From NCBI RefSeq assembly GCF_900110465.1, contig NZ_FODV01000002.1, forward strand, positions 248,001-312,000: 64,000 nucleotides of DNA. Direction: 5' to 3'. The stretch comes from Halogranum amylolyticum. GTDB lineage: Archaea > Halobacteriota > Halobacteria > Halobacteriales > Haloferacaceae. The notes under the pieces are model-generated. The model did no database searches, had not been told where the DNA came from, and worked only from the letters and a program-made list of their open reading frames with translations. The position numbers and the translations under genes are program-made. This document shows positions 16,044 through 24,429 of the stretch, in pieces. Position 1 is the stretch's first letter. Each line of letters starts with the position of its first letter.

Positions 16044-17225
16044 TCAGAGCTCCCCGGCGACGATGTCGGCGACGCGCTGACCGTCGTAGAGCGGTTCTTC
16101 GACGTCGTAGAGCTGCTTCGCGGTGCGCTGAGTAAGCACGAGATTCGTGATCGGGCCTTGGTAGAGGCCGCCGGCGCGGTAGACGTCGCCGTTCTCGACG
16201 GCGGTGAGCGCACTCGCCGTCTCGTGGTTCTCCAGGGACGCGACGACCGTACTCCGGAACTCCTCGCGGGTCTTCGACTCGTAGCCGCGGAGCAGCAGCA
16301 CTTCGGGGTCGACTTCGAGGACGGTCTCGAGGTCGACAGCCGCCCGACTGCCGTGGAAGTCCTTGACGTCGGAGTTCGCCAGCGCGTCGGTGACGCCGAG
16401 GTCGGTCAGATGTTTGAACCCGGTGCCGTCGCCGACGACGTAGGGGTAGAACTCCTCCGGCTGCTCGCCGACGCCCCAGAGGACGGCGACGGCGGGACGT
16501 TCGTCCTCGGCGGGGACGACCGACTCGACGTTCGACTGGAACTCGTCGTGAAGTGTCGAAAACGCCTCGTAGCGGTCGGTGCGCTGGAAGACCTGTGCGA
16601 GCTTCTCGAACCCCTCATAGAGACTGTAGTACCGATAGTCATCGTGCCACGGGTAGTGTCTGGCGTAGATGCAGTTACCGAACAGTGGGCCGACCTTCTC
16701 GGTGATCTCGTCGACGTCGGCCTGCTTCCACCCCTCGAACCGGTTCAAGAGGAAGTTCGGGTCCATCACGTGGACGTCGGCGTCGAGTTCGTAGAACAGT
16801 TCCTTGCTGACGCCGTCTTGATACAGCGAGACCATGTCGCTCTTGTCGACCGAGACGCCGTCGATCTCGTCGTAGTACTGGGTGTGGTATCGGGTGGTGA
16901 GCCAGACGGCCTTCGGCGGTTCGAGCCCCAGCGCGACGCCCATGTCCGCCCAACTGCCGTTGTTCGCGACCCACGTCTCCGGGACCTCCTCGAAGGTGAC
17001 CTCGCCGACCGGTTCCATCGAGACGGTGTACGACCCGCCTTCGCTGTCGCCGCTTTCGGTCTGGTCCGTCGTCGACGTCGTCGAGGACGTCTCCGTCTCG
17101 GACGCCTCCGAACCGGTCGAACTGCTCCCGGTACAACCGGCGAGCAGCCCGCCGCCGACGACTGCTCCGTACTTCAGATATGCTCGTCTACTCGCCGTCG
17201 CAGTCTCCCGCTCGTCGCGTCTCAT
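16044..17225 (-). CDS. ABC transporter substrate-binding lipoprotein, iron-siderophore type
   Basis: 393 residues. The N-terminus has a Tat motif and lipobox (SRRAYLKYGAV, then LLAGC), followed by a Ser/Thr/Glu linker to the lipid-anchored solute-binding domain. A two-lobed helical-backbone fold of the FecB/BtuF type is suggested by PKAVWLTTRYHTQYYDEID and VLEVDPEVLLLRGY. It would capture a ferric siderophore or a similar metal complex at the outer face. No permease or ATPase gene is adjacent. Two palindromic boxes flank its promoter, pointing to metal-dependent repression. The downstream partner is the FAD oxidoreductase. Confidence 0.85.
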   Translation of the reverse strand: MRRDERETATASRRAYLKYGAVVGGGLLAGCTGSSSTGSEASETETSSTTSTTDQTESGDSEGGSYTVSMEPVGEVTFEEVPETWVANNGSWADMGVALGLEPPKAVWLTTRYHTQYYDEIDGVSVDKSDMVSLYQDGVSKELFYELDADVHVMDPNFLLNRFEGWKQADVDEITEKVGPLFGNCIYARHYPWHDDYRYYSLYEGFEKLAQVFQRTDRYEAFSTLHDEFQSNVESVVPAEDERPAVAVLWGVGEQPEEFYPYVVGDGTGFKHLTDLGVTDALANSDVKDFHGSRAAVDLETVLEVDPEVLLLRGYESKTREEFRSTVVASLENHETASALTAVENGDVYRAGGLYQGPITNLVLTQRTAKQLYDVEEPLYDGQRVADIVAGEL

Positions 17226-17229
17226 GAAA

Positions 17230-17246
17230 TTTTGGCTCGCCTAAAA
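17230..17246. promoter_or_regulatory. Palindromic iron-type operator, copy 1
   Basis: TTTTGGCTCGCCTAAAA: half-sites TTTTGGC and GCCTAAAA around a two-base centre. It begins five bases before the start codon of the binding-protein gene, between the start and its TATA-like box (about 17248-17255). The TTAGGC core resembles DtxR/IdeR-family operators. A protein here would block transcription start. Confidence 0.6.
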
Positions 17247-17266
17247 CACTAAAGCAGTTTCGGTTT

Positions 17267-17283
17267 TTTTGGCGTGCCTAAAA
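17267..17283. promoter_or_regulatory. Palindromic iron-type operator, copy 2
   Basis: TTTTGGCGTGCCTAAAA, identical to copy 1 except for the two central bases and displaced by 37 bases. It lies upstream of the TATA region of the binding-protein gene, so the two copies bracket the promoter. It might also affect the rightward BrkB gene, whose start is about 90 bases away. Confidence 0.6.
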
Positions 17284-17370
17284 CGGATTGTCGCGCGGAG
17301 AGAGACTGCTCGGAGGCTACGTCGACTGGACTGTCTGGGGATATTTCAGCCACGAGGACGAAGCGCCAAC

Positions 17371-18147
17371 ATGACCAGACTCGCCGGGGGCGTCAACGTT
17401 CTCACGGCCGTCGCCCGAACCACTATCGAGAAGAAGATACGGTATCCGGCGGCCGCGCTCGCCTACTACGCGTTCGTCTCGTTTGTCCCGCTCTTGGTGC
17501 TCGTGTTCGCCGTCGTCGGCGAACGAGTCGCGGTGGAACTGTCCCAGACTGCACCACAGTTTCTGACGCCGCCGGTGCGAGAGTTGGTCTACCAGTCGAT
17601 CACGACGGCGAATGGGCGGACCGGCGCGGGGCTGCTGGCTGTCCTCGTCATCGGGTGGAGCAGCACGAACTTCGTCGGCGACGTCAAGACGGTCGTCGAC
17701 CGGATCGAGGGGGACGACGAGGGAAATCTGGGGGAGTGGCTCCGTGACGCTGTCGTCATCCTCGGGAGCATCGGGCTGGCGGCGGTCGCGATCGTCGCGA
17801 CGAGCATCCTCTTTGCGCTGCCGCCTGCCGGCCTCGCCGTCGAGGTCGCGGCGTTCCTCGGGCTGTGGCTCACGCTCGCGGCCACGTTCGTCCCGCTGTA
17901 CTACGTCCCCTCACGAGCGGTGACGTCGCCGACGGCGGCGCTCCCCGGTGCGGTCGTCACCTCGTTCGCCTGGACTACCCTCCACACCTTCCTCCACTTC
18001 TACTCCGTCAACGCCGGGCAGTACGCGATCTACGGTGTGCTCAGTGGGATCGTCATCCTGCTCACGAGCCTCTATCTGGCCGCGTCGGCCCTGCTCACCG
18101 GCATCGTCGTCAACGCCGAACTCGTCGCGTTCAGAACAGGTCGGTGA
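17371..18147 (+). CDS. YihY/BrkB family membrane protein
   Basis: 258 residues from the ATG at 17371, which has an ATATTT box about 26-28 bases upstream; a longer open frame from 17269 would run through the operator. Six hydrophobic segments are visible, with the family pattern AALAYYAFVSFVPLLVLVFAV in the first and VNAGQYAIYGVLSGIVILL near the end. The family (once called RNase BN, wrongly) has no agreed function; an envelope or transport role is usually assumed. The 3' end overlaps the convergent FAD enzyme by 17 bases. Confidence 0.85.
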   Translation: MTRLAGGVNVLTAVARTTIEKKIRYPAAALAYYAFVSFVPLLVLVFAVVGERVAVELSQTAPQFLTPPVRELVYQSITTANGRTGAGLLAVLVIGWSSTNFVGDVKTVVDRIEGDDEGNLGEWLRDAVVILGSIGLAAVAIVATSILFALPPAGLAVEVAAFLGLWLTLAATFVPLYYVPSRAVTSPTAALPGAVVTSFAWTTLHTFLHFYSVNAGQYAIYGVLSGIVILLTSLYLAASALLTGIVVNAELVAFRTGR

Positions 18148-19408
18148 CGAGCGCCTCGGCGGCGTCGCGACCGCTCCGCATCGCTCCCTGGATCGACGAC
18201 CATCGGACGTAGTCGCCCGCGAGGTAGACGCGACCGCCTGCGGCGCGGGTGTCCGGCAGGTCGTCGAAGACGCCCGGCGGTTGGTCGAACTGCGCGAACG
18301 GGATACGGTGGGTCTCGACCCGCTCCAACGCGCCGAACGTCCGTTCGGGATACCACGACTCGAGTGCGTTACGAGTCCGGGCTTCGAACTCCTCGGCGGG
18401 GACGTCCTGTGGTTCCTCCCCCAGGAACGTCGCGTTCAGGAGGTCGACGTCGCCGGGCGCGTACTCGGGGGCGACCGCGGTCATGTTGGCCACGGTGTTC
18501 GGCGACTCGTCGCCGGCGTTGAGCAGGAGCCGTTTCCCCGTGTCGGGCGCTTCTCTCGCCGGGAGTCGGTAGTGCTGGGTGACGCAGCTCTGCGCCTCGG
18601 TCGGGATGGCGTCGACGCCGGTCAACTCCCGCGCTCGCTTCGGGTCGGCCGCGACGACGACGGCGTCGGCCTCGATGGCTTCCTCGCTGGTCGTCACCGT
18701 CACGCCGTCACCGCCGTCGCCGACCGCCTCGACCGGTTCGCCCAGTCGGATCTCCGCGCCCGCCTCGCGGGCGTTGTCGGCCAACTGCTCGGGGATGGCC
18801 TGCATCCCCTCGGCCGGAACCGCGATCTCCCCCTCCGAGAGCGCACGGAACGTGTACTCGAAGACGTGCTTCGACGTCGACAGCGACCGGTCGAGCGTGA
18901 TCCCGCCGTAGAAGGGGGCGACGAAGTGCTCGACGTAGTCGCGGGAGAACCCCCACTCCTTGAGGTACTCGCGGATGGTCGCGTCGCGTCCCGTGAAGAA
19001 CTCGTCTTCGCGCTTCGCGGTGACGTGCTGCCGAAGCGCGAGCGTTCGGAGTTTGTCGCTCGTCGTCACCTCGTCGGTCCGGAGCGACGAGAGGAGGGCC
19101 CCGGGGTCCCGAAGCGGGTCGGAGAGGACGGATCGTTCGCCCGGCCGAGCGATGGTCGCGCCGGGTTTGAACCGCCGGAGGTCGAGCGCCTCGAGATCCA
19201 ACTCGGCTCGTACCATCGGGTACGCGGTGAACAGCACCTGGAACCCGCGGTCGAGACGGTAGCCGTCGCGACGCTCCGTCCGCACCCGACCGCCGACCTC
19301 GTCGCGGCGTTCACACACCGTCACGTCGACGTCGGCGGCCGCGAGTCGTCGAGCGGCGACGAGCCCTGCGAGTCCGGCACCGACCACGACGACGGATTCG
19401 TCCTGCAT
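18131..19408 (-). CDS. FAD-dependent amine-oxidase/phytoene-desaturase-like oxidoreductase
   Basis: 425 residues. It starts with the FAD motif VVVGAGLAGLVAARRLA and the second fingerprint GGRVRTERRDGYRLDRG. The C-terminal FAD block is RVYLAGDYVRWSSIQGAMRSG. This layout is shared by protoporphyrinogen oxidases, carotenoid desaturases and amine oxidases. Haloarchaea hold several such paralogues, some acting on carotenoids or retinal precursors, but nothing next to this gene decides between them. A GTTTAG box near 19433-19438 supports the ATG at 19408. Confidence 0.82.
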   Translation of the reverse strand: MQDESVVVVGAGLAGLVAARRLAAADVDVTVCERRDEVGGRVRTERRDGYRLDRGFQVLFTAYPMVRAELDLEALDLRRFKPGATIARPGERSVLSDPLRDPGALLSSLRTDEVTTSDKLRTLALRQHVTAKREDEFFTGRDATIREYLKEWGFSRDYVEHFVAPFYGGITLDRSLSTSKHVFEYTFRALSEGEIAVPAEGMQAIPEQLADNAREAGAEIRLGEPVEAVGDGGDGVTVTTSEEAIEADAVVVAADPKRARELTGVDAIPTEAQSCVTQHYRLPAREAPDTGKRLLLNAGDESPNTVANMTAVAPEYAPGDVDLLNATFLGEEPQDVPAEEFEARTRNALESWYPERTFGALERVETHRIPFAQFDQPPGVFDDLPDTRAAGGRVYLAGDYVRWSSIQGAMRSGRDAAEALVTDLF

Positions 19409-19535
19409 GGCCCCTCCTTCGGACGCGGCCTACTAAACTCGGCGGGAAACGGCAGACGCGCGCGCCACGCCCGGCCGCGACCGAGGGTCGGACGCACAGA
19501 AAGACTACAACAGGACGGTCGGTATCCACCGGACG

Positions 19536-20249
19536 ATGCTCCTCGCCGCAGTCGAGACGTTCCTCCGAGACTGGCCGTATCTCACGGCGCTCATCGTCCT
19601 CGGCGTGGTCGGCGTCGTCGCCGGCCCGTCGCTTCTCACGGCATCGGTCGGCGTCCGCCGACTCTCGCCGTCCGAACGGCGAGCGCTCGCCTCCTGCGGC
19701 GTCCCCGTCGACTGCGTCCGCGTCGTCGCCCGCCCCAAGGGAGTGCCGACCGCCTTCGCCGTCGGCGTCGTCCCCGGCCACCGCTACGTCTGCGTGACCG
19801 AGCGACTCCTCGATCTGCTCACCCCGGTCGAACTCGCGGGCGTCGTCGCGCACGAAGTCGGCCACCTCCGTCGCTACCACGCCCTCCCACGCCTCGGGCT
19901 ACCGACCGCGTTCGTCGTCGCCTGGGCCGCGGCGGTCAGCGCCGACGTCGCCGGCGCGTTCCTCGGCGGACTCCTCCTCGTCGTCCCGCTCACACTCGCC
20001 TCCTTCGCCACCTCGCGCTGGACCGAGTTCGACGCCGACGACTACGTCGCCCGCCACGCCGACGGCGCGGCGCTCGCGGACGCGCTCGACCGACTGGATG
20101 GTGCGGGCTACCTCCGACGGGAGGAGTCGAGAGTGCGACGACTGGTCGCCCGCCATCCGACGCTCCGTGCGCGTGTCGACCGACTGCGCTCCGCGACGCA
20201 GACGCGACGAGGCAGTTCGGAACCTCCCCGCACCCGGAGCCCTAAGTAG
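19536..20249 (+). CDS. M48-type membrane metallopeptidase
   Basis: 237 residues. One N-terminal helix (about 12-35), then the zinc motif HEVGHLRRYH preceded by TPVELAGVVA as in HtpX/Ste24 relatives. Two more helices follow (PTAFVVAWAAAVSADVAGAFL and the next). The third zinc ligand is likely the Glu of the WTEFDADDYVARHADG segment. Such proteases cut misfolded or specific membrane proteins on the cytoplasmic side. The protein is short for HtpX (about 290). The NUDIX gene follows 20 bases later on the same strand. Confidence 0.82.
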   Translation: MLLAAVETFLRDWPYLTALIVLGVVGVVAGPSLLTASVGVRRLSPSERRALASCGVPVDCVRVVARPKGVPTAFAVGVVPGHRYVCVTERLLDLLTPVELAGVVAHEVGHLRRYHALPRLGLPTAFVVAWAAAVSADVAGAFLGGLLLVVPLTLASFATSRWTEFDADDYVARHADGAALADALDRLDGAGYLRREESRVRRLVARHPTLRARVDRLRSATQTRRGSSEPPRTRSPK

Positions 20250-20269
20250 CCGACGCGCGAGAGACGGGT

Positions 20270-20821
20270 GTGACACTCACCCGGCGCACTCGCCGTGCCG
20301 TCGACGGCGAACTCGCTCGACTCCGCGAGGAGCACGGCGAGTTCGAACTCGTCGAGAAGACGTGGAGCGTCGACGTCGACGCCTCCGAGACCACTCGTGA
20401 GCGGTTCGAGGCCGGCACCGTCGGCGGCGCGGGCGCGTGGGTCCGAGACGACGAGAGCCGGGCGGTGGTGGTTCGCCATGAGGGCGAGCGGTCGTGGTCC
20501 GACCCCGGCGGGAAGGGCGAACCGGGCGAGAGCCTGGAGGAGACGGCACGGCGAGAGACTCGCGAGGAGGCGGGCGTCGACTGTACTATCGACGGCGTCG
20601 TGCAGGCGCACGTCGTCGAGACCGTCTGCGAAACAAACAGCGACGAGTGTGAGGTCGGCGACCACGAGTACGATCCGCTCTACCGCCTCATCGTCGTCTT
20701 CGAAGCGACGTACGAGGGTGGTGAGCTCCGTCCGCGCGAGGGGGAGATCGCGGCGGCGAAGTGGGTGACCGAACTGCCCGAGGAGCTCCTGTATCCGGAG
20801 CTCGCTGCGTTCCCGCTCTGA
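20270..20821 (+). CDS. NUDIX hydrolase
   Basis: 183 residues from GTG. The Nudix box is complete: from Gly of GGKGEPGESLEE through RETREEAGV, matching Gx5Ex7REUxEExGU. It hydrolyses a nucleoside diphosphate linked to another group; the substrate is open. The helical first 45 residues are an extension before the beta-grasp core. A CTAAGT box about 26 bases upstream overlaps the end of the M48 gene, so it may have its own promoter in addition to read-through. Confidence 0.85.
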   Translation: MTLTRRTRRAVDGELARLREEHGEFELVEKTWSVDVDASETTRERFEAGTVGGAGAWVRDDESRAVVVRHEGERSWSDPGGKGEPGESLEETARRETREEAGVDCTIDGVVQAHVVETVCETNSDECEVGDHEYDPLYRLIVVFEATYEGGELRPREGEIAAAKWVTELPEELLYPELAAFPL

Positions 20822-20830
20822 GCGGCCGCC

Positions 20831-21883
20831 TCAGATGACGCCCGTCCGCGTCGCTACCTCGACGGCGGCCTCCTCGGTGATGCCGTCACCGAGGATGGTG
20901 TAGCGGTCGCGGATCGTGTGTGCCGTCGTCAGCGCCTCGACGACCACCTCGTCCGCGATCCCCAACTCCGCGGCCGTCGTCGGCGCGTCGATGCGCGCCA
21001 GCGCGTCGCGGATGTCCGCCCACTGTCCCTTCGCGCCGGTGTGGAGGTACTCCGTCATGATAGAGCCGACGCCGACCTGGTGGCCGTGGATGGCTTCACC
21101 GGGCGCGATGCGGTCGAGTTGGTGCGAGAAGAGATGTTCGGCGCCGCTGGCCGGCCGCGAGGACCCCGCGATGGACATCGCGACGCCCGAGGAGACGAGC
21201 GCCTTGACGACGATCCACGCCGACTCCTCGTGGCCCTTCTTGATGGAGTCGGCGCTGTCGACGAGCATCTCCGCCGTGAGTTCCGACAGCGCCCCGGCGT
21301 ACTCGGAGTACTCGACGTTCTTCAGGCGGTTTGCGAGTCGCCAGTCTTTGACCGCGGTGTAGTTCGAGATGATGTCCGCACAGCCGGCGGTCGTGAGCTC
21401 CCACGGGGCCTTCGCGAGAATCTCTGTGTCGGCGACGACGGCCAGTGGCGGGTCGGCAGCGACGCTGTGGCGGCTGTCACCCTCCGGAATCGACGACCGC
21501 CCGGAGACGATGCCGTCGTGGCTCGCGGCCGTCGGCACCGCGACGAACCCGAGGTTCAGATGGTCGGAAGCCATCTTCGCGATGTCGATCGGTTTGCCGC
21601 CGCCGAGCGCGACGAGGAAGCCGGCGTCCTCGCGTTCGGCGGTGTCGATGACGCGCTCGATGGACTCGAAACTCGCCGTCTCGACGACGACGGTCGCGGG
21701 GTCGGCGTCCGCGAACTGCTCTCTCACGTGGTCGCCCGCCAGATCGTTCGGCGTCGGACTGGTGACGACCAGCGGCCGCCCGGTGAGATACAACTCGTCG
21801 ACCGCCTCACCTAACTGGTCGAGGACGCCGTGGCCCACGAGAACGTTCCGCGGGAGTTTGATCCACGTCGTTTTGTCGAACAT
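20831..21883 (-). CDS. egsA: sn-Glycerol-1-phosphate dehydrogenase
   Basis: 350 residues from the ATG at 21883. It makes sn-glycerol-1-phosphate from dihydroxyacetone phosphate with NAD(P)H, setting the archaeal stereochemistry of membrane lipids. The start MFDKTTWIKLPRNVLVGHGV is characteristic. Iron/zinc ligand motifs are PTAASHDGIVSGR (Asp), HLFSHQLDRI and IHGHQVGVG. The nucleotide loop is VALGGGKPIDIAK. A GGTTTC box about 26 bases upstream supports this start over the longer open frame to 21973. Essential gene in archaea; its environment is unremarkable. Confidence 0.94.
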   Translation of the reverse strand: MFDKTTWIKLPRNVLVGHGVLDQLGEAVDELYLTGRPLVVTSPTPNDLAGDHVREQFADADPATVVVETASFESIERVIDTAEREDAGFLVALGGGKPIDIAKMASDHLNLGFVAVPTAASHDGIVSGRSSIPEGDSRHSVAADPPLAVVADTEILAKAPWELTTAGCADIISNYTAVKDWRLANRLKNVEYSEYAGALSELTAEMLVDSADSIKKGHEESAWIVVKALVSSGVAMSIAGSSRPASGAEHLFSHQLDRIAPGEAIHGHQVGVGSIMTEYLHTGAKGQWADIRDALARIDAPTTAAELGIADEVVVEALTTAHTIRDRYTILGDGITEEAAVEVATRTGVI

Positions 21884-21991
21884 AGTCGGAACTCTCGTGC
21901 GGGCGTTGAAACCCTTTCCCGTCGTCGCCGTCGACTCGTCGGTCCCGCGTAGGGACGGGCCGGAGACGGTCACTCGGCCGACCCGATCCAG

Positions 21992-22114
21992 CTACAGCGT
22001 CGGCCGACCGAGCTTCCGGATCGCCTTCCGCAGCAGTTTGAACGCACGCAGGATGCTCCTGATGTCGTCGGCGATGCGGATGACTCTGAACAGTCGTCGG
22101 AACAGCGAGCTCAT
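21992..22114 (-). CDS. Very small, highly basic protein (40 residues)
   Basis: An ATG-to-TAG frame of 40 codons, rich in Arg, Leu and Ile with about eleven Lys/Arg against two Asp and no Glu. The pattern (SLFRRLFRVIRIADDIRSIL then RAFKLLRKAIRKLGRP) forms an amphipathic helix with one charged face. This is the opposite of the acidic surface usual in this genome. It sits between egsA and lysE on the same strand. Not recognised; membrane-surface or RNA binding are possibilities. No clear TATA box was found, so the call is moderate. Confidence 0.45.
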   Translation of the reverse strand: MSSLFRRLFRVIRIADDIRSILRAFKLLRKAIRKLGRPTL

Positions 22115-22155
22115 GGATGATACTCGGTACCACACCACAAGAGCGTGTCGGCCGG

Positions 22156-22866
22156 TCAGACGAACGTCGTCACCGCGTCCCAGAGGAACAGCACGCCGAA
22201 CCCGCCGAGCACCAGCGCGCTCAGGGCAGCGACGGCGGGAGCGAACGACTCGACGCGCCGTTCGGCGGTGACGAGCGCTGCCGGGAAGCCGCTCGCCCAG
22301 AGCAGGATGCCGGCGAAGAAGCCGGCGATGAGCGCCGGACTCCCCGTCTGGACGACGAGCAGTCCCGCGAGTTCCGAGCCGACGTACGGGGTCTCGGCGA
22401 GCACGTCGACGCGGCCGGGTTCGAGTAGGCCGACGCCGATGGTGAGCCAGAACAGGATCTGGTAGGGGTTCGTCAGCGCGAGGACGAACGCCTTCCGGAA
22501 CCCGGTGTTGTCGTCGACGCCGCCGTCGCTCCGTCCGTCGGGTCGTCCCCCGACGCCGTCGGGGCGGAACGACCCTTCGACTTCCTGTGCGGCCCCGTAG
22601 GCGAAGTAGAGCATGAGCAGGCCGCCGACGCCCACCATGACCGCCTGCAACGTCGGGAACTGTTCGACGAAGGCGACGACGCCGAGGAAGGCGAGGACGA
22701 AGAACGTCGCGTCGGCGGTGAACGCGCCGAGTCCAGCGCGGAACCCGGCGTTCCAGCCGCGGACGACGCTCTCCTCGGCGATGACGGCGTTCATCGGTCC
22801 GGGCGGAGCCGCCAGCGCGAGTCCGAAGACGACGCCGGCCAGCGCCGACCCGAGTAGTCCGACCAT
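22156..22866 (-). CDS. LysE/RhtB family amino-acid exporter
   Basis: 236 residues with six hydrophobic helices. The family signature AAPPGPMNAVIAEESVVRG follows the first helix, and TNPYQILFWLTIG is the second conserved block. An acidic/Gly-rich loop (about residues 98-120) separates the halves. The family exports amino acids or related small molecules. A T-rich box near 22892-22900 on the opposite strand supports the ATG at 22866. Substrate unknown. Confidence 0.87.
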   Translation of the reverse strand: MVGLLGSALAGVVFGLALAAPPGPMNAVIAEESVVRGWNAGFRAGLGAFTADATFFVLAFLGVVAFVEQFPTLQAVMVGVGGLLMLYFAYGAAQEVEGSFRPDGVGGRPDGRSDGGVDDNTGFRKAFVLALTNPYQILFWLTIGVGLLEPGRVDVLAETPYVGSELAGLLVVQTGSPALIAGFFAGILLWASGFPAALVTAERRVESFAPAVAALSALVLGGFGVLFLWDAVTTFV

Positions 22867-22924
22867 ATACGTGTTCAGGACGGCAGGAGCCGTGAAAAAC
22901 GACTCGGTACTGTGTCTCGCGGCC

Positions 22925-23635
22925 TCACATCACCGCGAGCACCGCATCGGAGACGGTACCCACGGCCGTCTCCCACACGGAGAACCCGGTGAGGATGGCG
23001 AGCAGCGTGTCGAGCGCGAAGAAGGCGAACAGCCCCGCCGCGAACTGGTGGGCCCGGCGGACGTCGAACCGGTGGGAGAACCGGTGGAAGAGGTACGCGT
23101 TCGCGAGGCTCACTGGGATGATGGCGAGCATCTCGCCGACCCAGATGGCCGGGGTCGCACCGTACTGGACGGCGAGACCGATGGTGACGAGTTGGGTCTT
23201 GTCGCCGAACTCGCCGACCGCCATCATGACGAAGATGGGGAGGAAGCCGCCGAACGCCGACGACAGGTCGTACCCCGCCACCGTCGGCAGGTCGACGTCG
23301 GGCGACGCCGCTAACCCGCCGTCGGTCTTCGTAGCGACGTCCTCGGGCGTGGCGTGCTGGTCGGGGGCGGAACGCCAGAGCAGGACGGCGAACAGCCCGA
23401 ACAGGACGACGGAGATGCCGTCGAGAACGACGGGCGGGAGCGCGGACTTCAGCGCCTGTCCGAACCAGATCTCGAGGGCGGTCCACCCGGCGAAGGCGGC
23501 ACCGGCGGCGCTCACGACGACGAGCGGGTTGTACCGCGTCGACAGGCCGGCGATGATGAACTGGACTTTCTCGCCGGGGAGGACGGCGAGCTGCGCGACG
23601 AAGGCGACGACGACGATCTCGGCGAAACCGGTCAC
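22925..23635 (-). CDS. GDT1/TMEM165 (UPF0016) family cation transporter
   Basis: 236 residues, about six helices in two related halves separated by an acidic loop. The second half has the family motif as GEFGDKTQLVT. In the first half the matching position reads LPGEKVQFII, so the usual Glu-x-Gly-Asp-Lys is degenerate. Relatives move Mn2+ or Ca2+ out of the cytoplasm. The GTG start overlaps the stop of the DtxR-like regulator by four bases (GTGA), so the two are co-transcribed and coupled. That context favours manganese export. Confidence 0.86.
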   Translation of the reverse strand: MTGFAEIVVVAFVAQLAVLPGEKVQFIIAGLSTRYNPLVVVSAAGAAFAGWTALEIWFGQALKSALPPVVLDGISVVLFGLFAVLLWRSAPDQHATPEDVATKTDGGLAASPDVDLPTVAGYDLSSAFGGFLPIFVMMAVGEFGDKTQLVTIGLAVQYGATPAIWVGEMLAIIPVSLANAYLFHRFSHRFDVRRAHQFAAGLFAFFALDTLLAILTGFSVWETAVGTVSDAVLAVM

Positions 23636-24333
23636 GCGCCGTTAGCACCCGTCTGTGCCGTCTCGTCGGCCCGTGGCGATCTGACACGGATCGACTGGGC
23701 GACCGCCTCGGGGAGACTCTGTTCGCGCGTCGTCTCGCCGACGTGGACGGTCACCATCCCGAACGGCGCGACGTCGACGACTTCGAGCGTCGTCCCCGGG
23801 GTGACACCGGCGGCTTCGAGATACTCCAACTCCTCCTCGTCGCGGTCGCTGACGCGGGCGACGACGACCCGCTCGCCGACGCCGTGGTCGCTGAGGCGGC
23901 TCGTCTCCTCCTGCTCCAGCGGTTCGAGGTCGGCACCCGGAATCGGGTCGCCGTGGGGGTCGACCGTCGGGTTACCGAGCAGGTCGGCGACGCGGCGCTC
24001 GAACTCCTCGCTGATGTGGTGTTCGAGCGTGTCCGCCTCGTCGTGGACCTCGCTCCACGAGTAGTCGAGATGTTCCGTGAGGTACGCCTCCAGCAGGCGG
24101 TGGTGACGGAGCACTTCGAGTGCGACCGTCTCTCCTTCGTGAGTCAGTTCGACGCCCTTGTACTTCTCGCGGTCGACCAGCCCTCGCTCCTCGAGCTTTC
24201 CGAGCATGCTGGTCACGGTCGGCGGCGTCTTGTCGAGATAGTCGGCGATGTCCGACGTCGAGACGGGCGGCCCGTGTTCGCCCTGTAAAGTGTAGATCGC
24301 CTTCAAGTAGTCCTCCATCACGTCGCTCAGCAT
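23632..24333 (-). CDS. Metal-dependent regulator of the DtxR/MntR family
   Basis: 233 residues. An N-terminal winged helix (EDYLKAIYTLQGE, TSDIADYLDKTPPTVTSMLGKL) is followed by the dimerisation and metal-binding domain with VLRHHRLLEAYL and HDEADTLEHHISEEFE. A C-terminal SH3-like FeoA domain (YLEAAGVTPGTTLEVVDVAPFG) is present, as in DtxR and IdeR but not MntR. The start at 24333 matches a TATTTG box about 26 bases upstream; a longer frame to 24360 is disfavoured. It heads an operon with the GDT1 transporter. Fe2+ or Mn2+ would be the co-repressor. Confidence 0.88.
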   Translation of the reverse strand: MLSDVMEDYLKAIYTLQGEHGPPVSTSDIADYLDKTPPTVTSMLGKLEERGLVDREKYKGVELTHEGETVALEVLRHHRLLEAYLTEHLDYSWSEVHDEADTLEHHISEEFERRVADLLGNPTVDPHGDPIPGADLEPLEQEETSRLSDHGVGERVVVARVSDRDEEELEYLEAAGVTPGTTLEVVDVAPFGMVTVHVGETTREQSLPEAVAQSIRVRSPRADETAQTGANGA

Positions 24334-24429
24334 ACCGCGGATTAGACGCGTCGAACGCAAATAGTTGGTGGGTCGAAGTGCCGTGCGGTGGTCGTCTCTC
24401 TCGTCACCGTGTCTCCGCGCGACCGCCGC

